NCBI GenBank assembly: GCA_026709535.1
Contig: JAPOST010000059.1
Location: 1-36,611 of the forward strand
Origin: Rhodospirillaceae bacterium
GTDB taxonomy: Bacteria > Pseudomonadota > Alphaproteobacteria > Bin65
Reading direction: 5' to 3'
Length of the DNA: 36,611 nucleotides
Shown here: piece after piece, positions 14,585 through 23,451 of the stretch
Position numbering within the stretch: the first letter of the stretch is position 1
How the letters are laid out: every line of letters starts with the position of its first letter
The notes under the pieces: generated by a model
The model's input: the letters and a program-made list of their open reading frames with translations, nothing else
Told to the model about the DNA's origin: nothing
Databases searched by the model: none
Position numbers and translations under genes: made by a program

Positions 14585-15553
14585 ATGAAAACGAAACTGA
14601 AGGTCCTCACCGGCATCGGGATGTCCGCCCTGCTGTTGGGCAGTTGGCCTGCTCTGGCAGAAACCAAGATATCGCTGGCGCACGTTGCCAACACAGAAGA
14701 CGCCGTTCACGCTGCTGCCTTGACATTCGCGCGTGTGGCGAAAGCGGAGTCCGGCGGCGAACTGAATATTCGAATCTTTCCGAGCAGTCAGTTGGGCAAA
14801 GGCAAGGAAGTCCTCGAGGGCATCCAGCAGGGCACGATCGGAATGGCCGTTGATACTCTCGGCAGGGTATCGAAATTCCACAAACTCGCCGGCATCGAAA
14901 GCATGCCCTATCTCTTCAAGGACGCCGACCACTACTTCAAGATCTGGAATGGCCCGGTCGGCAAAGAGATCAAGGACAAGATCGCCAAGGAAGCCAACTT
15001 CAGGTTCATCGGCCACATGTTTCGCGGCACACGTGAATTGACATCCAACCGCAAGATCACCTCCATCAAGGACCTCGCCGGTCTCAAGATTCGGGTAACG
15101 CCGATCAAGGAGCGTCTCGCAACTTGGAAGGCCTTTGGCGCAAGCCCGACCCCGATGGCCTGGTCGGAAGTGTTCACGTCGCTTCAGCAGGGTGTGATTG
15201 AAGCCCAGGAAAATCCGGCCCCGGTGATCATCTCCCAGAAACTGCATGAGGTTCAGAAATACATGATCCTCACTTCACACATGGCAAACGGCTGGACCTT
15301 CGTCTTCAACGCCAAGAAATTCGAGGCGATGCCAGAAAAATTGAGAACCGCTCTGCACAAGGCGGCAGATGCCGCCTCCAGGCAGTTCAACGACAACTAC
15401 AAGACCAATCGCACAAAAGTACTGGCGAAGATCAAAGGACTGGGTGTCGAGATCATCACAATTGATCAGGCGCCGTTCCGTGCAAAGGCCAAGGAGGTGG
15501 TGGCACAGTTCCCGCATTTGAAGCCATGGTACGACAGGATGGTCGCCCAGTAG
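14585..15553 (+). CDS. dctP: TRAP transporter substrate-binding protein, DctP type
   Basis: Periplasmic solute-binding protein of the TRAP transporter, 322 residues. A signal peptide occupies residues 1-25 with cleavage likely after PALA, before ETKISLAHV. The DctP motifs follow: SQLGKGKEVLEGIQQGTIGM, then the conserved Arg170 in GLKIRV, which in this family salt-bridges the carboxylate of the ligand. The W-E-V-F-(T/S)-S-L-Q-Q-G segment and NPAPVI are also present. The ATG at 14585 follows GGAG. The retained arginine supports a carboxylic acid substrate. The identity of the acid is not determinable from sequence. Confidence 0.92.
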   Translation: MKTKLKVLTGIGMSALLLGSWPALAETKISLAHVANTEDAVHAAALTFARVAKAESGGELNIRIFPSSQLGKGKEVLEGIQQGTIGMAVDTLGRVSKFHKLAGIESMPYLFKDADHYFKIWNGPVGKEIKDKIAKEANFRFIGHMFRGTRELTSNRKITSIKDLAGLKIRVTPIKERLATWKAFGASPTPMAWSEVFTSLQQGVIEAQENPAPVIISQKLHEVQKYMILTSHMANGWTFVFNAKKFEAMPEKLRTALHKAADAASRQFNDNYKTNRTKVLAKIKGLGVEIITIDQAPFRAKAKEVVAQFPHLKPWYDRMVAQ

Positions 15554-15605
15554 GCATCCGGCTGCTTCCCGTCATCCAATTCGCTTCCTTGATCGGAGAC
15601 TACAG

Positions 15606-16811
15606 GTGCAGAACGGCGAATACTGGCCTGATGCAGCGGGGCCCCTGAAAGGGACGCGTGTCATCGACATGACGCGACTGGCGGCGGGAAACATGCTGAC
15701 TCATTTGCTTGCCGACTTCGGGGCGGAAGTCATCAAGATTGAACGCCCCGGTGTCGGCGACGACCTCAGACGCTTCGGTGATGAAGGCGTCTGGTGGAAG
15801 GAATATGCGCGCTCCAAGAAAAGCTTCACGCTCGACTTCAAGAGCAAAGAAGGCAGAAAACTGCTTTTTGAGCTCGTTGCCAGATCGGACGTACTGGTCG
15901 AGAATTTCGTGCCCGGAACCCTCGAGAAATGGGGAATGGGACCGGCAGAGTTCCTCCGAGACAACCCCGATCTGATTGTCATTCGGGTTTCGGGATGGGG
16001 CCAGACCGGACCCTATGCGCACAAACCCGGCTTTGGCACCCTGATCGAGGCCATGACCGGCTTTGCCGCGATGACCGGCTTTGAAGACCGCCCCCCGTTG
16101 CTGCCGCCGATGGCGCTAGCCGACATGGTTGCCGGCACTGCCGGCTTCGGGGCCGCTGCCGTTGCTCTCTTGGCGCGTGAAAAAGGCAAGGCCCGGGGAC
16201 AGGTCATCGACCTGTCGCTTTTCGAACCTCTTTTCAGTGTGATTGGTCCATGGGTCGCCCATTTCAAGACCACCGGCAAAATTCCGGTCCGCGAAGGCAA
16301 TCGGACAAAGGTTGCCGCGCCGCGCAATGTCTATAAATGTTCCGACGGGAAGTATCTCGCGCTCTCAGCCTCGATGCAGTCGATGTGGGAGAAAGTCGCC
16401 CACGCAATCGGGCGGCCAGAGCTGATTGAGGATGAGCGCTACGGAACCGGAAGCGATCGGGTGCGAAATATTGTAACCCTCGATGAAATTGTCGGCGGAT
16501 TCATCGGTGCAAGAACACTTGCCGACAATCTCTCCCACTTTGAAGCGGCTGGCGTCACGGTCGGCCCAATTTGCGACCCGACCGACCTGATTGATCACGA
16601 GTACATTCGCGGCCGCGGCGTCGTTGAGGATTTTCCCGATACAGACCATGGAACGGTCCCGCTCCACGGCGTGTTCCCGAGATTGAGCGAGACGCCAGGA
16701 ACCATCAGGTCGCCGGCCCCGCTGTTGGGGGAACACACGGAAGAAATCCTTGATCTACTCGGCGTGGCCCCAGAGCAACGCGATGAATTGCTCAGCGCCG
16801 GCATAGTCTGA
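15606..16811 (+). CDS. CaiB/BaiF (family III) CoA-transferase
   Basis: A 401-residue cytoplasmic family III CoA-transferase. The start is GTG at 15606 with GGAG about eight bases upstream. Family signs are LKGTRVIDMTRLAAGNMLTH, LADFGAEVIKIERPGVGDD, the catalytic Asp173 in MALADMVAGTAGF, and RGQVIDLSLFE. It moves CoA from a donor such as succinyl-CoA to an organic acid. The stop overlaps the start of the CitE-like gene, so transferase and lyase are coupled. That pairing is known for (citra)malate activation and cleavage, which leads me to propose a C4 or C5 hydroxy-diacid from ring cleavage as acceptor. Activation of the aromatic acid itself cannot be excluded. Confidence 0.88.
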   Translation: MQNGEYWPDAAGPLKGTRVIDMTRLAAGNMLTHLLADFGAEVIKIERPGVGDDLRRFGDEGVWWKEYARSKKSFTLDFKSKEGRKLLFELVARSDVLVENFVPGTLEKWGMGPAEFLRDNPDLIVIRVSGWGQTGPYAHKPGFGTLIEAMTGFAAMTGFEDRPPLLPPMALADMVAGTAGFGAAAVALLAREKGKARGQVIDLSLFEPLFSVIGPWVAHFKTTGKIPVREGNRTKVAAPRNVYKCSDGKYLALSASMQSMWEKVAHAIGRPELIEDERYGTGSDRVRNIVTLDEIVGGFIGARTLADNLSHFEAAGVTVGPICDPTDLIDHEYIRGRGVVEDFPDTDHGTVPLHGVFPRLSETPGTIRSPAPLLGEHTEEILDLLGVAPEQRDELLSAGIV

Positions 16812-17683
16812 TGTGGCGCTCGACCCTGTTTGTGCCGGTTCTGGAAGAACGGTTCTTGGCCAAGGCGTCAACGCGCCAAGCCGACGCCATCGTATTGGAC
16901 CTCGAAGCCGGCATCGCGGCTGGCCGAAAGGCCGAGGCGCGCGCGGCCTTGCCGTCAGCAATCGAACGGCTTTGCGCACAGAATCAGGATGTCATGGTGC
17001 GGATCAACATGCTGTGGCGTCCCGCACTCCACGATATCGAATACGCCGTACAGGCTGGTGTCAAAGCAATTGTCATCCCGGGTTGCGAGTCGCGGAGCCA
17101 GATTGAGGCCGTGGATGCTGTCGTCGGTGAGTTGGAGGTCGAGAAGGGGCTTCCCAATAGTCAGATATGTCTGATCCCGATTATTGAATCTTCCCGCGGT
17201 GTGCGCGATGCCGACACCGTGCTGCGGGCTTCAGACCGTATAGCTTGCGCCGCTTTCGGCATCGAAGATTATCTGTCTGACATGTCCGCCTGTCCCTCGA
17301 TCGAACTGCTGACCATGACGTCTCTGTCACTCGCGGAGGCTGCCCGAGCAGCCAGCGTCATACCGCTTGTCATCCCCGAATCGCTGGCAAATCTCTCGGA
17401 TCTTGATGCGTTCGAGGCGGCTGCCCGGCGGGGTCGACAGATGGGATCGGAAGGCGGCTTTGCCGTTCATCCGGGACAGGTCGAGCGGCTCAATCGGGTC
17501 TTTACTCCGGCGCCGGAGGAACTTGAAATCGCTAAGCGAATCATTGCCACCGCCCGGGAGGCGGAGGCAGCGGGCAAAGGTGCGGCGCGGCTTGACGGCC
17601 GGATGATCGACCTGCCGATCATCATTCGTGCGAAACGATTGCTGGATCGCGGCAAACGCCTTGGCCTGCTATCAACCGAATGA
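16811..17683 (+). CDS. CitE/HpcH-family acyl-CoA lyase
   Basis: A 290-residue TIM-barrel protein of the HpcH/HpaI-CitE superfamily (citrate lyase beta, malyl-CoA and citramalyl-CoA lyases). Visible active-site segments are IVLDLEAGI (28-36), VRINMLWR with Arg64, IPIIESSRG with the metal ligand Glu126, and FGIEDYLSDMSA with Asp153 as second metal ligand. GFAVHPGQVERLNRVF marks the C-terminal lid region. ATG at 16811 overlaps the CoA-transferase stop (TGATG). The likely reaction is magnesium-dependent C-C cleavage of a CoA thioester such as malyl- or citramalyl-CoA into acetyl-CoA plus glyoxylate or pyruvate. DLEAG replaces the more usual DLEDA, so the specificity may differ. Confidence 0.85.
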   Translation: MWRSTLFVPVLEERFLAKASTRQADAIVLDLEAGIAAGRKAEARAALPSAIERLCAQNQDVMVRINMLWRPALHDIEYAVQAGVKAIVIPGCESRSQIEAVDAVVGELEVEKGLPNSQICLIPIIESSRGVRDADTVLRASDRIACAAFGIEDYLSDMSACPSIELLTMTSLSLAEAARAASVIPLVIPESLANLSDLDAFEAAARRGRQMGSEGGFAVHPGQVERLNRVFTPAPEELEIAKRIIATAREAEAAGKGAARLDGRMIDLPIIIRAKRLLDRGKRLGLLSTE

Positions 17684-18394
17684 CGCAAGACGTGCACTTG
17701 ACGCGAGTGAGCACCAGCTGCTGCGAACTAATGCAGCCACCCTGTTCGTTACGGAGTACTTGATCCAGCCGGGATATCCGAATTTGAGCGATGATGCTGC
17801 AGACATCACTTTGGAGATTGGCTTGGGAATTAACTGGCTGGGCGACATCCGAGGAACGAGCCGTTATCGCACCTGCAACCCGCGGAAGCAGAATTGAAGA
17901 GCTGCCAACCAGGGCTGATCGATCTGATCCATGATCTCCTGGCAAGGTCGACATTGTCGGCGCGTCAGCAGCAAGGTTTTTTCGACAAGGACCTGACCGG
18001 CCATCGCTTTTGAAATATCGATAGCAACCGTCTTGCTGACATCAGATCCGAAAAGAAACGGCGGCGCGTTGCCGGGCGGCGACTTGGCGACAGTCATGTC
18101 GATGACCGACATGTCGCTTGTGATGACCAGAATAGCCAGATGGGCCGGCTGCCGTCGTCGTCGGCGCCAGACCGGCGGCAGCAGCGACTCCTCGGCTCGC
18201 CCTTTCGTCACTCAGATCAGGAAGAACCCGGGCAGGAAAATTGTCGTTACCAATCGAGGAGTCGCCGAAGGCGAACTTGCGGATCGGAGGCGTTGCCAAA
18301 CTGGAGAAGGTCCAGCGCCCTGATATAGAAGAGTCTTCCTGCCATTCGCACGATGCCGGGAAGATTCGGTAAGGGCGTCTTCAACTGTCCCGGA
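17684..18394. other. Gene-poor interval before the pst operon
   Basis: Several frames are open for 60-115 codons on the minus strand, but none has a convincing start, ribosome site or recognisable family. The reading that looks most protein-like, MAGRLFYIRALDLLQFGNAS, is only about 27 codons and stops quickly. I treat the interval as a possible gene ruin. The kinase gene phoR, which often precedes pst genes in alphaproteobacteria, is not here. Confidence 0.4.
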
Positions 18395-18428
18395 TGTCAT
18401 GAAATTGTAAAATTTCTGTAGCAATAAT
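18395..18428 (+). promoter_or_regulatory. Pho-box-like 11-base direct repeats and -10 upstream of pstS
   Basis: TGTCAT (18395), TGTAAA (18406) and TGTAGC (18417) follow one another at exactly 11-base spacing with A/T-rich spacers (gaaat, atttc). This is the layout of a Pho box, in which PhoB dimers bind 11-base units replacing the -35 region. AATAAT at 18423-18428 could serve as the -10. It lies about 200 bases before the pstS start on the same strand, and phoB is encoded in this operon. The sequence match to the CTGTCAT consensus is best in the first unit and weaker in the others. Confidence 0.6.
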
Positions 18429-18628
18429 GACGTCTGACTCCGATAGCGTCGGGCGTGTCGACAGTGCAGAAAGCGCTGCGGTATTTGACAGGGAGAGCAA
18501 GGCGCCCAGCGTCATGACCGAGGGTTCGGTCTATACTGTCGTGGCCGGGCAGCTTTCCTGATGTGATCTAACCTTCTTTGCGACGCGGCGGCTGGTCGTC
18601 TGCGCTGCAATCAATCTGGAGAGACTTC

Positions 18629-19672
18629 ATGAAAAAAACCTTGACGTTCGCCACCCTTGGCGCGCTCGCCGTCGCCGGTGGGGCTGGCCAGGCGGTGGCG
18701 CGCGACCAAGTCCGCATCGTCGGCTCATCCACCGTGTATCCCTTCGCCACCGTGGTTGCAGAGCGCTTTGGCAAGGACTCCAAGTTCAAGACACCGGTAA
18801 TCGAGTCCACCGGTTCCGGCGGCGGTCTCAAGCTGTTCTGCGCCGGGTTGGGCGTCAAGACGCCGGACATCACGAATGCGTCGCGTCGCATCAAGAAGAG
18901 CGAATACACCAAGTGCACCAAGAACGGCATCAAGATCGCCGAGTTCAAGGTCGGCTATGACGGCATCGTCATGGCAAACTCGAAGAAGTCAGGGCGCATC
19001 AGCCTGAGTCGCAAGGACATCTTCCTGGCGCTGGCCAAACTGGTTCCCGAAGGCAACAAGGCTGGCGGCAAGCTGGTCGCGAACCCGAACAGGACCTGGA
19101 AGGACGTCAACCCCAACCTGCCGGCCGTGGCCATCAAGGTTCTGGGTCCGCCGCCGACCTCTGGCACCCGCGACGCCTTTAACGAACTTGCCATGGAAGG
19201 AGGCTGCAAGAAATTCCCGGAACTGAAGGCGATCAAGAAGCAGAACAAGAAGAAATACAGGGCGATCTGCCGTGGCGTCCGTGAAGACGGTGCCTGGGTG
19301 GAAGCGGGCGAGAACGACAACCTGATCGTCCAGAAACTTGAAGCCGATCCAAACGCCTTGGGCGTCTTCGGCTTCTCGTTCCTCGACCAGAACCGCGACA
19401 AGGTTCAGGGGTCGGTCGTCGACGGCGTTGAGCCGACATTCGCCAACATTTCCTCGCAAAAGTATCCGGTCAGCCGCTCGCTTTTCTTCTACGTCAAGAA
19501 GAACCATGTCGGTCAGATCCCGGGCATACAGGAATATGTCCAGGCCTTCATGAATCGAAGGGCGATCGGAAAGCGTGGCTATCTGATCGACAAGGGTCTG
19601 ATCCCGCTGCCAACGGCCGAGATGAAGAAATATATTGACGCCGGCAAGTCTCTGCCGGACTTGAAGATGTAA
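18629..19672 (+). CDS. pstS: Phosphate ABC transporter substrate-binding protein PstS
   Basis: Periplasmic phosphate-binding protein, 347 residues. ATG at 18629 follows GGAGAG by five bases. The longer frame upstream lacks signal character. A signal peptide occupies about residues 1-24 (MKKTLTFATLGALAVAGGAG, cleavage after AVA). Phosphate-contact motifs are IVGSSTVYPFA (30-40), ESTGSGGGLK and PPTSGTRDAF. The sequence is of the longer alphaproteobacterial type, with FMNRRAIGKRGYLIDKGLIP near the end. It is the first gene of the pst operon, behind a Pho-box-like promoter and followed by a hairpin, so it should be strongly induced by phosphate limitation and made in excess. Confidence 0.95.
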   Translation: MKKTLTFATLGALAVAGGAGQAVARDQVRIVGSSTVYPFATVVAERFGKDSKFKTPVIESTGSGGGLKLFCAGLGVKTPDITNASRRIKKSEYTKCTKNGIKIAEFKVGYDGIVMANSKKSGRISLSRKDIFLALAKLVPEGNKAGGKLVANPNRTWKDVNPNLPAVAIKVLGPPPTSGTRDAFNELAMEGGCKKFPELKAIKKQNKKKYRAICRGVREDGAWVEAGENDNLIVQKLEADPNALGVFGFSFLDQNRDKVQGSVVDGVEPTFANISSQKYPVSRSLFFYVKKNHVGQIPGIQEYVQAFMNRRAIGKRGYLIDKGLIPLPTAEMKKYIDAGKSLPDLKM

Positions 19673-19680
19673 ATGGGTTC

Positions 19681-19712
19681 AGGATCGGTGCATCGCAAGA
19701 CGCACCGATCCT
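19681..19712 (+). terminator. Hairpin between pstS and pstC
   Basis: A perfect 11-base stem (AGGATCGGTGC pairing with GCACCGATCCT) with a 10-base loop, eight bases after the pstS stop. It is followed by TCTCCTGTG rather than a clean T run, so it is more likely an attenuator or RNA-stabilising element than a full terminator. It lies in a 164-base gap while the other pst genes are closely packed. This fits higher expression of the binding protein than of pstCAB. Confidence 0.65.
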
Positions 19713-19836
19713 TCTCCTGTGCTTTGGCCGGTCGCCTTGCGGCCGACCACTTGTCTGGCATTTGACTGAATAACCAGCCGGCATCGCCCCGACCGGCGGG
19801 CGATCACGGCGAACGGAAATCGCCGAGCGGGGAAGC

Positions 19837-21246
19837 ATGAGTTACGGTCTCATACTGGCAGTGCTGCTGGTATTGACGGTCATCGGCTTCTATATGGGGC
19901 GAAGCCGAGCCAGAGCCGTCAACGCCAGCGGGCTGACCCGCCTGCATTCGTTGCCCAGCTACTACGGCGCCCATGTCGCGATCTGGATCGCGCTTCCGGC
20001 CTTTGTGTTGTTCCTGTTCTGGATCTCATTCCAGAACGTGATCATTGATGGCATCGTCTGGAATGGCCTGCCCGACAGGGTGGTGGTGCTAGGCGAGGAA
20101 AGGACCAAGTCTTCGGTATCCGCCGAGCAAAAACAGCTCCTGATCAACAACATCACGAATTATGCTACCGGCGATATCACAATCGGCGCGATCAGCGACT
20201 TTGTCAGGCGCGGGGCCGCCCATTATCAGCGCCTCCAGGAGTTGTCGACCTTGATCATGGTGGCCGTCATGGCGATGCTGATCGCCATCGGCCTGCTGCT
20301 CACCTACCGGTCGATTTCGCCGTCGATGAGGGCGCGGAACCAGGTGGAGCGAGTTGTCCTGCTGTTGCTGATGGTCGCCTCGACCATTGCCTTGCTCACA
20401 ACCGTGGGCATTGTGCTGTCGCTGCTGTTCGAAGCGTTTCAGTTCTTTGCGAAGATATCGCCGATAGACTTCCTGTTCGGTCTGAAATGGAGCCCGCAGA
20501 CCGCGATCCGCTCTGATCAGGTCGGTGCCTCCGGCGCCTTCGGGGCCATCCCGGTCTTTACCGGTACGATGCTGATTACGATCATCGCGATGATCGTTGC
20601 TGTCCCGGTGGGGTTGTTCGCCGCCATCTATCTGTCCGAATACGCCTCGCGCCGGGTGCGCGCGGCCATCAAGCCGGTTCTCGAAGTTCTGGCCGGCATC
20701 CCGACGGTGGTCTACGGATTCTTCGCCGCCCTGACCATCGCCCCGGTGATCCGTGACGCCGGAAACGCCATAGGCTTGACCGTGGCTTCGGAAAGCGCGC
20801 TGGCCGCCGGCCTGATCATGGGAATCATGATCATTCCCTTTGTCAGTTCCCTTTCGGATGACGTGATCAACGCCGTACCGCAATCGCTGCGCGACGGTTC
20901 CTTGGGTCTGGGCGCAACCCGGTCCGAAACGATTCGCCAGGTCATTCTGCCGGCGGCCCTGCCGGGTATCGTCGGGGCCGTGCTGCTGGCGGTCTCCCGG
21001 GCCATCGGGGAAACCATGATCGTGGTGATGGCCGCCGGACTGTCGGCGAAGCTGACGGTCAATCCGCTTGATGCGGTGACGACGGTGACGGTGCAGATTG
21101 TCACGAATCTGACCGGTGATCCCGAGTTCGACAGCCCCAAGACCCTGTCGGCCTTTGCACTGGGCCTGATGCTGTTTCTCGTCACCCTGTGCCTCAATGT
21201 GATCGCCCTGCGGGTGGTGCAGAAATACCGTGAAAAATATGACTGA
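19837..21246 (+). CDS. pstC: Phosphate ABC transporter permease PstC
   Basis: Inner-membrane permease of the high-affinity phosphate importer, 469 residues. That is longer than the 300-320 residues of enterobacterial PstC because of an N-terminal region (three early helices and an RARAVNASGLTRLHSLPSYY stretch) typical of alphaproteobacteria. The core permease signature is present: FGAIPVFTGTMLITIIAMIV, VLEVLAGIPTVVYGFFAAL and DGSLGLGATRSETIRQVILP, the last being the coupling loop to PstB. Near the end is VSRAIGETMIVVMAAGLSA. ATG at 19837 has GGGGAAGC before it. The 3' end overlaps pstA by eight bases. Confidence 0.95.
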   Translation: MSYGLILAVLLVLTVIGFYMGRSRARAVNASGLTRLHSLPSYYGAHVAIWIALPAFVLFLFWISFQNVIIDGIVWNGLPDRVVVLGEERTKSSVSAEQKQLLINNITNYATGDITIGAISDFVRRGAAHYQRLQELSTLIMVAVMAMLIAIGLLLTYRSISPSMRARNQVERVVLLLLMVASTIALLTTVGIVLSLLFEAFQFFAKISPIDFLFGLKWSPQTAIRSDQVGASGAFGAIPVFTGTMLITIIAMIVAVPVGLFAAIYLSEYASRRVRAAIKPVLEVLAGIPTVVYGFFAALTIAPVIRDAGNAIGLTVASESALAAGLIMGIMIIPFVSSLSDDVINAVPQSLRDGSLGLGATRSETIRQVILPAALPGIVGAVLLAVSRAIGETMIVVMAAGLSAKLTVNPLDAVTTVTVQIVTNLTGDPEFDSPKTLSAFALGLMLFLVTLCLNVIALRVVQKYREKYD

Positions 21247-22543
21247 TGCATCCGACAGTGTGATGATTGCGAACCAGAAGGAAAAGGTTCGGGAAAGCCT
21301 GCGGAAACGGCTTCGTTCCGAAAGGCGCTTCCGTGCCTACGGCGTCGTCGCCATCAGCTTCGCCGTCCTGATGCTGGTCTTCCTGATCGGCACGATCATC
21401 TCCAATGGCTATTCGGCCTTCAGCCAGACCTGGTTGAAAGTGGACGTGACGCTGGAGAAAGACCTGATTGCGCCGGATGGCAGAACCGACCCTAAAACGC
21501 TACGGGAAAATGGCGATTTCCGCGCCTCGCTCATCGAGTCGCTGGTGGCGAAATTCAAGTCGCGCGGGCGTGAGGAGGAACGGCTTCTGATGGCGATGTT
21601 CAGCACCAGTGCCGAACAGACCCTGCAGGAGCATGTGATCAGGAACCCGAACGAGATTGGCGGGACCGTCTCGATCTGGGTACGGGCTTCTTCCGATATC
21701 GACCAGTTGTACAAGGGTCGGATCAACCGGGATTTGCCGCAGACGTCACGCACTGTGAAGGATATTCAACTGCGCTGGTACGACCTGATGGCCGCCGAAA
21801 GACGGATCGATTCCCGCTTCAACAAGGGTTTCTTCTACAGTGGCGATTCGCGGGAACCGGAGCAGGCGGGTTTCTGGGGTGCGATCGTGGGATCGTTTTT
21901 CACGATGCTGGTCACCCTGATTCTGGCGTTTCCCGTCGGCGTCGCGACGGCAGTCTATCTGGAGGAGTTCGCGCCAAAGAACCGCTTCACGGATCTGATC
22001 GAGGTCAACATCAACAACCTTGCAGCCGTTCCGTCGATCGTTTTCGGTCTGCTGGGCCTCGCCGTGTTCCTGAACTTCTTCGAACTGCCAAGATCGGCGC
22101 CGCTGGTCGGAGGCATGGTGCTGGCACTGATGACGCTGCCGACGATCATCATCTCGGGCCGGGCCGCGCTGAAGGCCGTGCCGCCATCGGTGCGGGAAGC
22201 GGCCCTGGGCCTCGGTGCCAGTCGTGTTCAGGTCGTGACACACCATGTCCTGCCGCTGGCCATGCCGGGCATCCTGACCGGCACGATCATCGGCATGGCC
22301 CAGGCCTTGGGTGAAACGGCTCCGCTGCTGATGATTGGCATGGTAGCATTCATCGTGGACATTCCTGGGGGGCCTACCGACGCCTCGACGGTGATTCCGG
22401 TCCAGATCTACCTTTGGGCGGACAGCCCGGAACGTGGTTTCGTGGAAAAGACATCCGGCGGCATCATGGTGTTGCTGATTTTCCTGGTCACCATGAATGC
22501 ATCCGCCGTGTATCTTCGCAAGAAATTCGAACGCCGCTGGTAG
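21239..22543 (+). CDS. pstA: Phosphate ABC transporter permease PstA
   Basis: Second permease of the phosphate importer, about 434 residues. I use ATG at 21239 ([16 protein letters not shown]); a GTG nine bases upstream is in frame. A first helix ([20 protein letters not shown]) is followed by an insertion of roughly 150 residues that is probably periplasmic and common in alphaproteobacterial PstA. Then comes the standard domain: [40 protein letters not shown], the coupling loop [20 protein letters not shown] and [17 protein letters not shown]. It pairs with PstC. No defects are seen. Confidence 0.95.
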   Translation: MTDASDSVMIANQKEKVRESLRKRLRSERRFRAYGVVAISFAVLMLVFLIGTIISNGYSAFSQTWLKVDVTLEKDLIAPDGRTDPKTLRENGDFRASLIESLVAKFKSRGREEERLLMAMFSTSAEQTLQEHVIRNPNEIGGTVSIWVRASSDIDQLYKGRINRDLPQTSRTVKDIQLRWYDLMAAERRIDSRFNKGFFYSGDSREPEQAGFWGAIVGSFFTMLVTLILAFPVGVATAVYLEEFAPKNRFTDLIEVNINNLAAVPSIVFGLLGLAVFLNFFELPRSAPLVGGMVLALMTLPTIIISGRAALKAVPPSVREAALGLGASRVQVVTHHVLPLAMPGILTGTIIGMAQALGETAPLLMIGMVAFIVDIPGGPTDASTVIPVQIYLWADSPERGFVEKTSGGIMVLLIFLVTMNASAVYLRKKFERRW

Positions 22544-22553
22544 CGGGGCTGAC

Positions 22554-23396
22554 GTGAGCGAAACAATCATGGAAGAAGTCGAAAAATCCCAGACCGTGGC
22601 GGGGGAAGCATCAAAACCTGTCCCGCCCGCTATCGATCATCCGGTCAAGATGCGGACAAGAAACGTCAATGTTCACTATGGCGAGAAACACGCCATCCGG
22701 AACGTGTCCCTGGACATCGGCGAGCGCGAAGTGACGTCCTTGATCGGCCCGTCGGGCTGCGGGAAATCCACCTACCTACGTTGCTTGAACCGGATGAATG
22801 ACACCATCGACATCTGCAGGGTGACCGGAGATCTCGAACTGGATGGCGAAAATATCTATTCCGACAATGTGGATGTGGTGCAGTTGCGCGCCCGCATCGG
22901 GATGGTGTTCCAGAAACCCAATCCGTTCCCGAAATCGATCTTCGAAAATGTGGCCTACGGCCCGAGGCTCCATGGTCTGGTATCGAACAGAACCGATCTG
23001 GACGAAGTCGTGAAGCAAAGCCTGCGCCGGGCCGGCCTTTTCGACGAAGTGAAAGACCGGATGGAAGACCCAGGCACCAGCCTGTCAGGCGGTCAGCAAC
23101 AACGCCTGTGCATTGCCCGCGCCATCGCCGTTGGCCCGGAGATCATCTTGATGGACGAGCCGTGCTCCGCTCTCGATCCCATCGCCACAGCAAGAATTGA
23201 GGAATTGATCGACGAACTGCGCCAGAACTACACGATTGTCATCGTGACCCACTCGATGCAACAGGCCGCGCGCGTGTCGCAGAAGACAGCGTTCTTCCAC
23301 TTGGGCGATCTGATCGAACATGGAGACACGCCGCAGGTCTTTACCAACCCGCGGGACGAAAAGACCCAAGGATACATTACCGGTCGCTTCGGCTGA
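22554..23396 (+). CDS. pstB: Phosphate ABC transporter ATP-binding protein PstB
   Basis: ATPase of the phosphate importer, about 280 residues. Walker A is GPSGCGKST, the Q-loop follows in [20 protein letters not shown], the signature is [10 protein letters not shown], Walker B is [13 protein letters not shown] and the switch His lies in [10 protein letters not shown]. The start is uncertain. GTG at 22554 ([12 protein letters not shown]) lies ten bases after the pstA stop, and ATG at 22569 is an alternative. The open frame upstream of both overlaps pstA and is not PstB-like. The N-terminus contains a linker ([20 protein letters not shown]) before the ATPase core begins near [12 protein letters not shown]. 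Confidence 0.93.
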   Translation: MSETIMEEVEKSQTVAGEASKPVPPAIDHPVKMRTRNVNVHYGEKHAIRNVSLDIGEREVTSLIGPSGCGKSTYLRCLNRMNDTIDICRVTGDLELDGENIYSDNVDVVQLRARIGMVFQKPNPFPKSIFENVAYGPRLHGLVSNRTDLDEVVKQSLRRAGLFDEVKDRMEDPGTSLSGGQQQRLCIARAIAVGPEIILMDEPCSALDPIATARIEELIDELRQNYTIVIVTHSMQQAARVSQKTAFFHLGDLIEHGDTPQVFTNPRDEKTQGYITGRFG

Positions 23397-23451
23397 GTTG
23401 GCCGGGAAAGTCTCCGCGCAGCCCCACCTGTTACCCTGAAGGACAACCACT

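Noticed and set aside
17864-18424. Minus-strand frames of 70-115 codons as genes.
   Set aside because: No ribosome sites, no family resemblance and biased, arginine-rich composition typical of shadow frames in GC-rich DNA.
20089-20883. Long minus-strand frame inside pstC.
   Set aside because: It is antisense to a clear PstC sequence; its His/Arg/Gln-rich translation resembles no protein.
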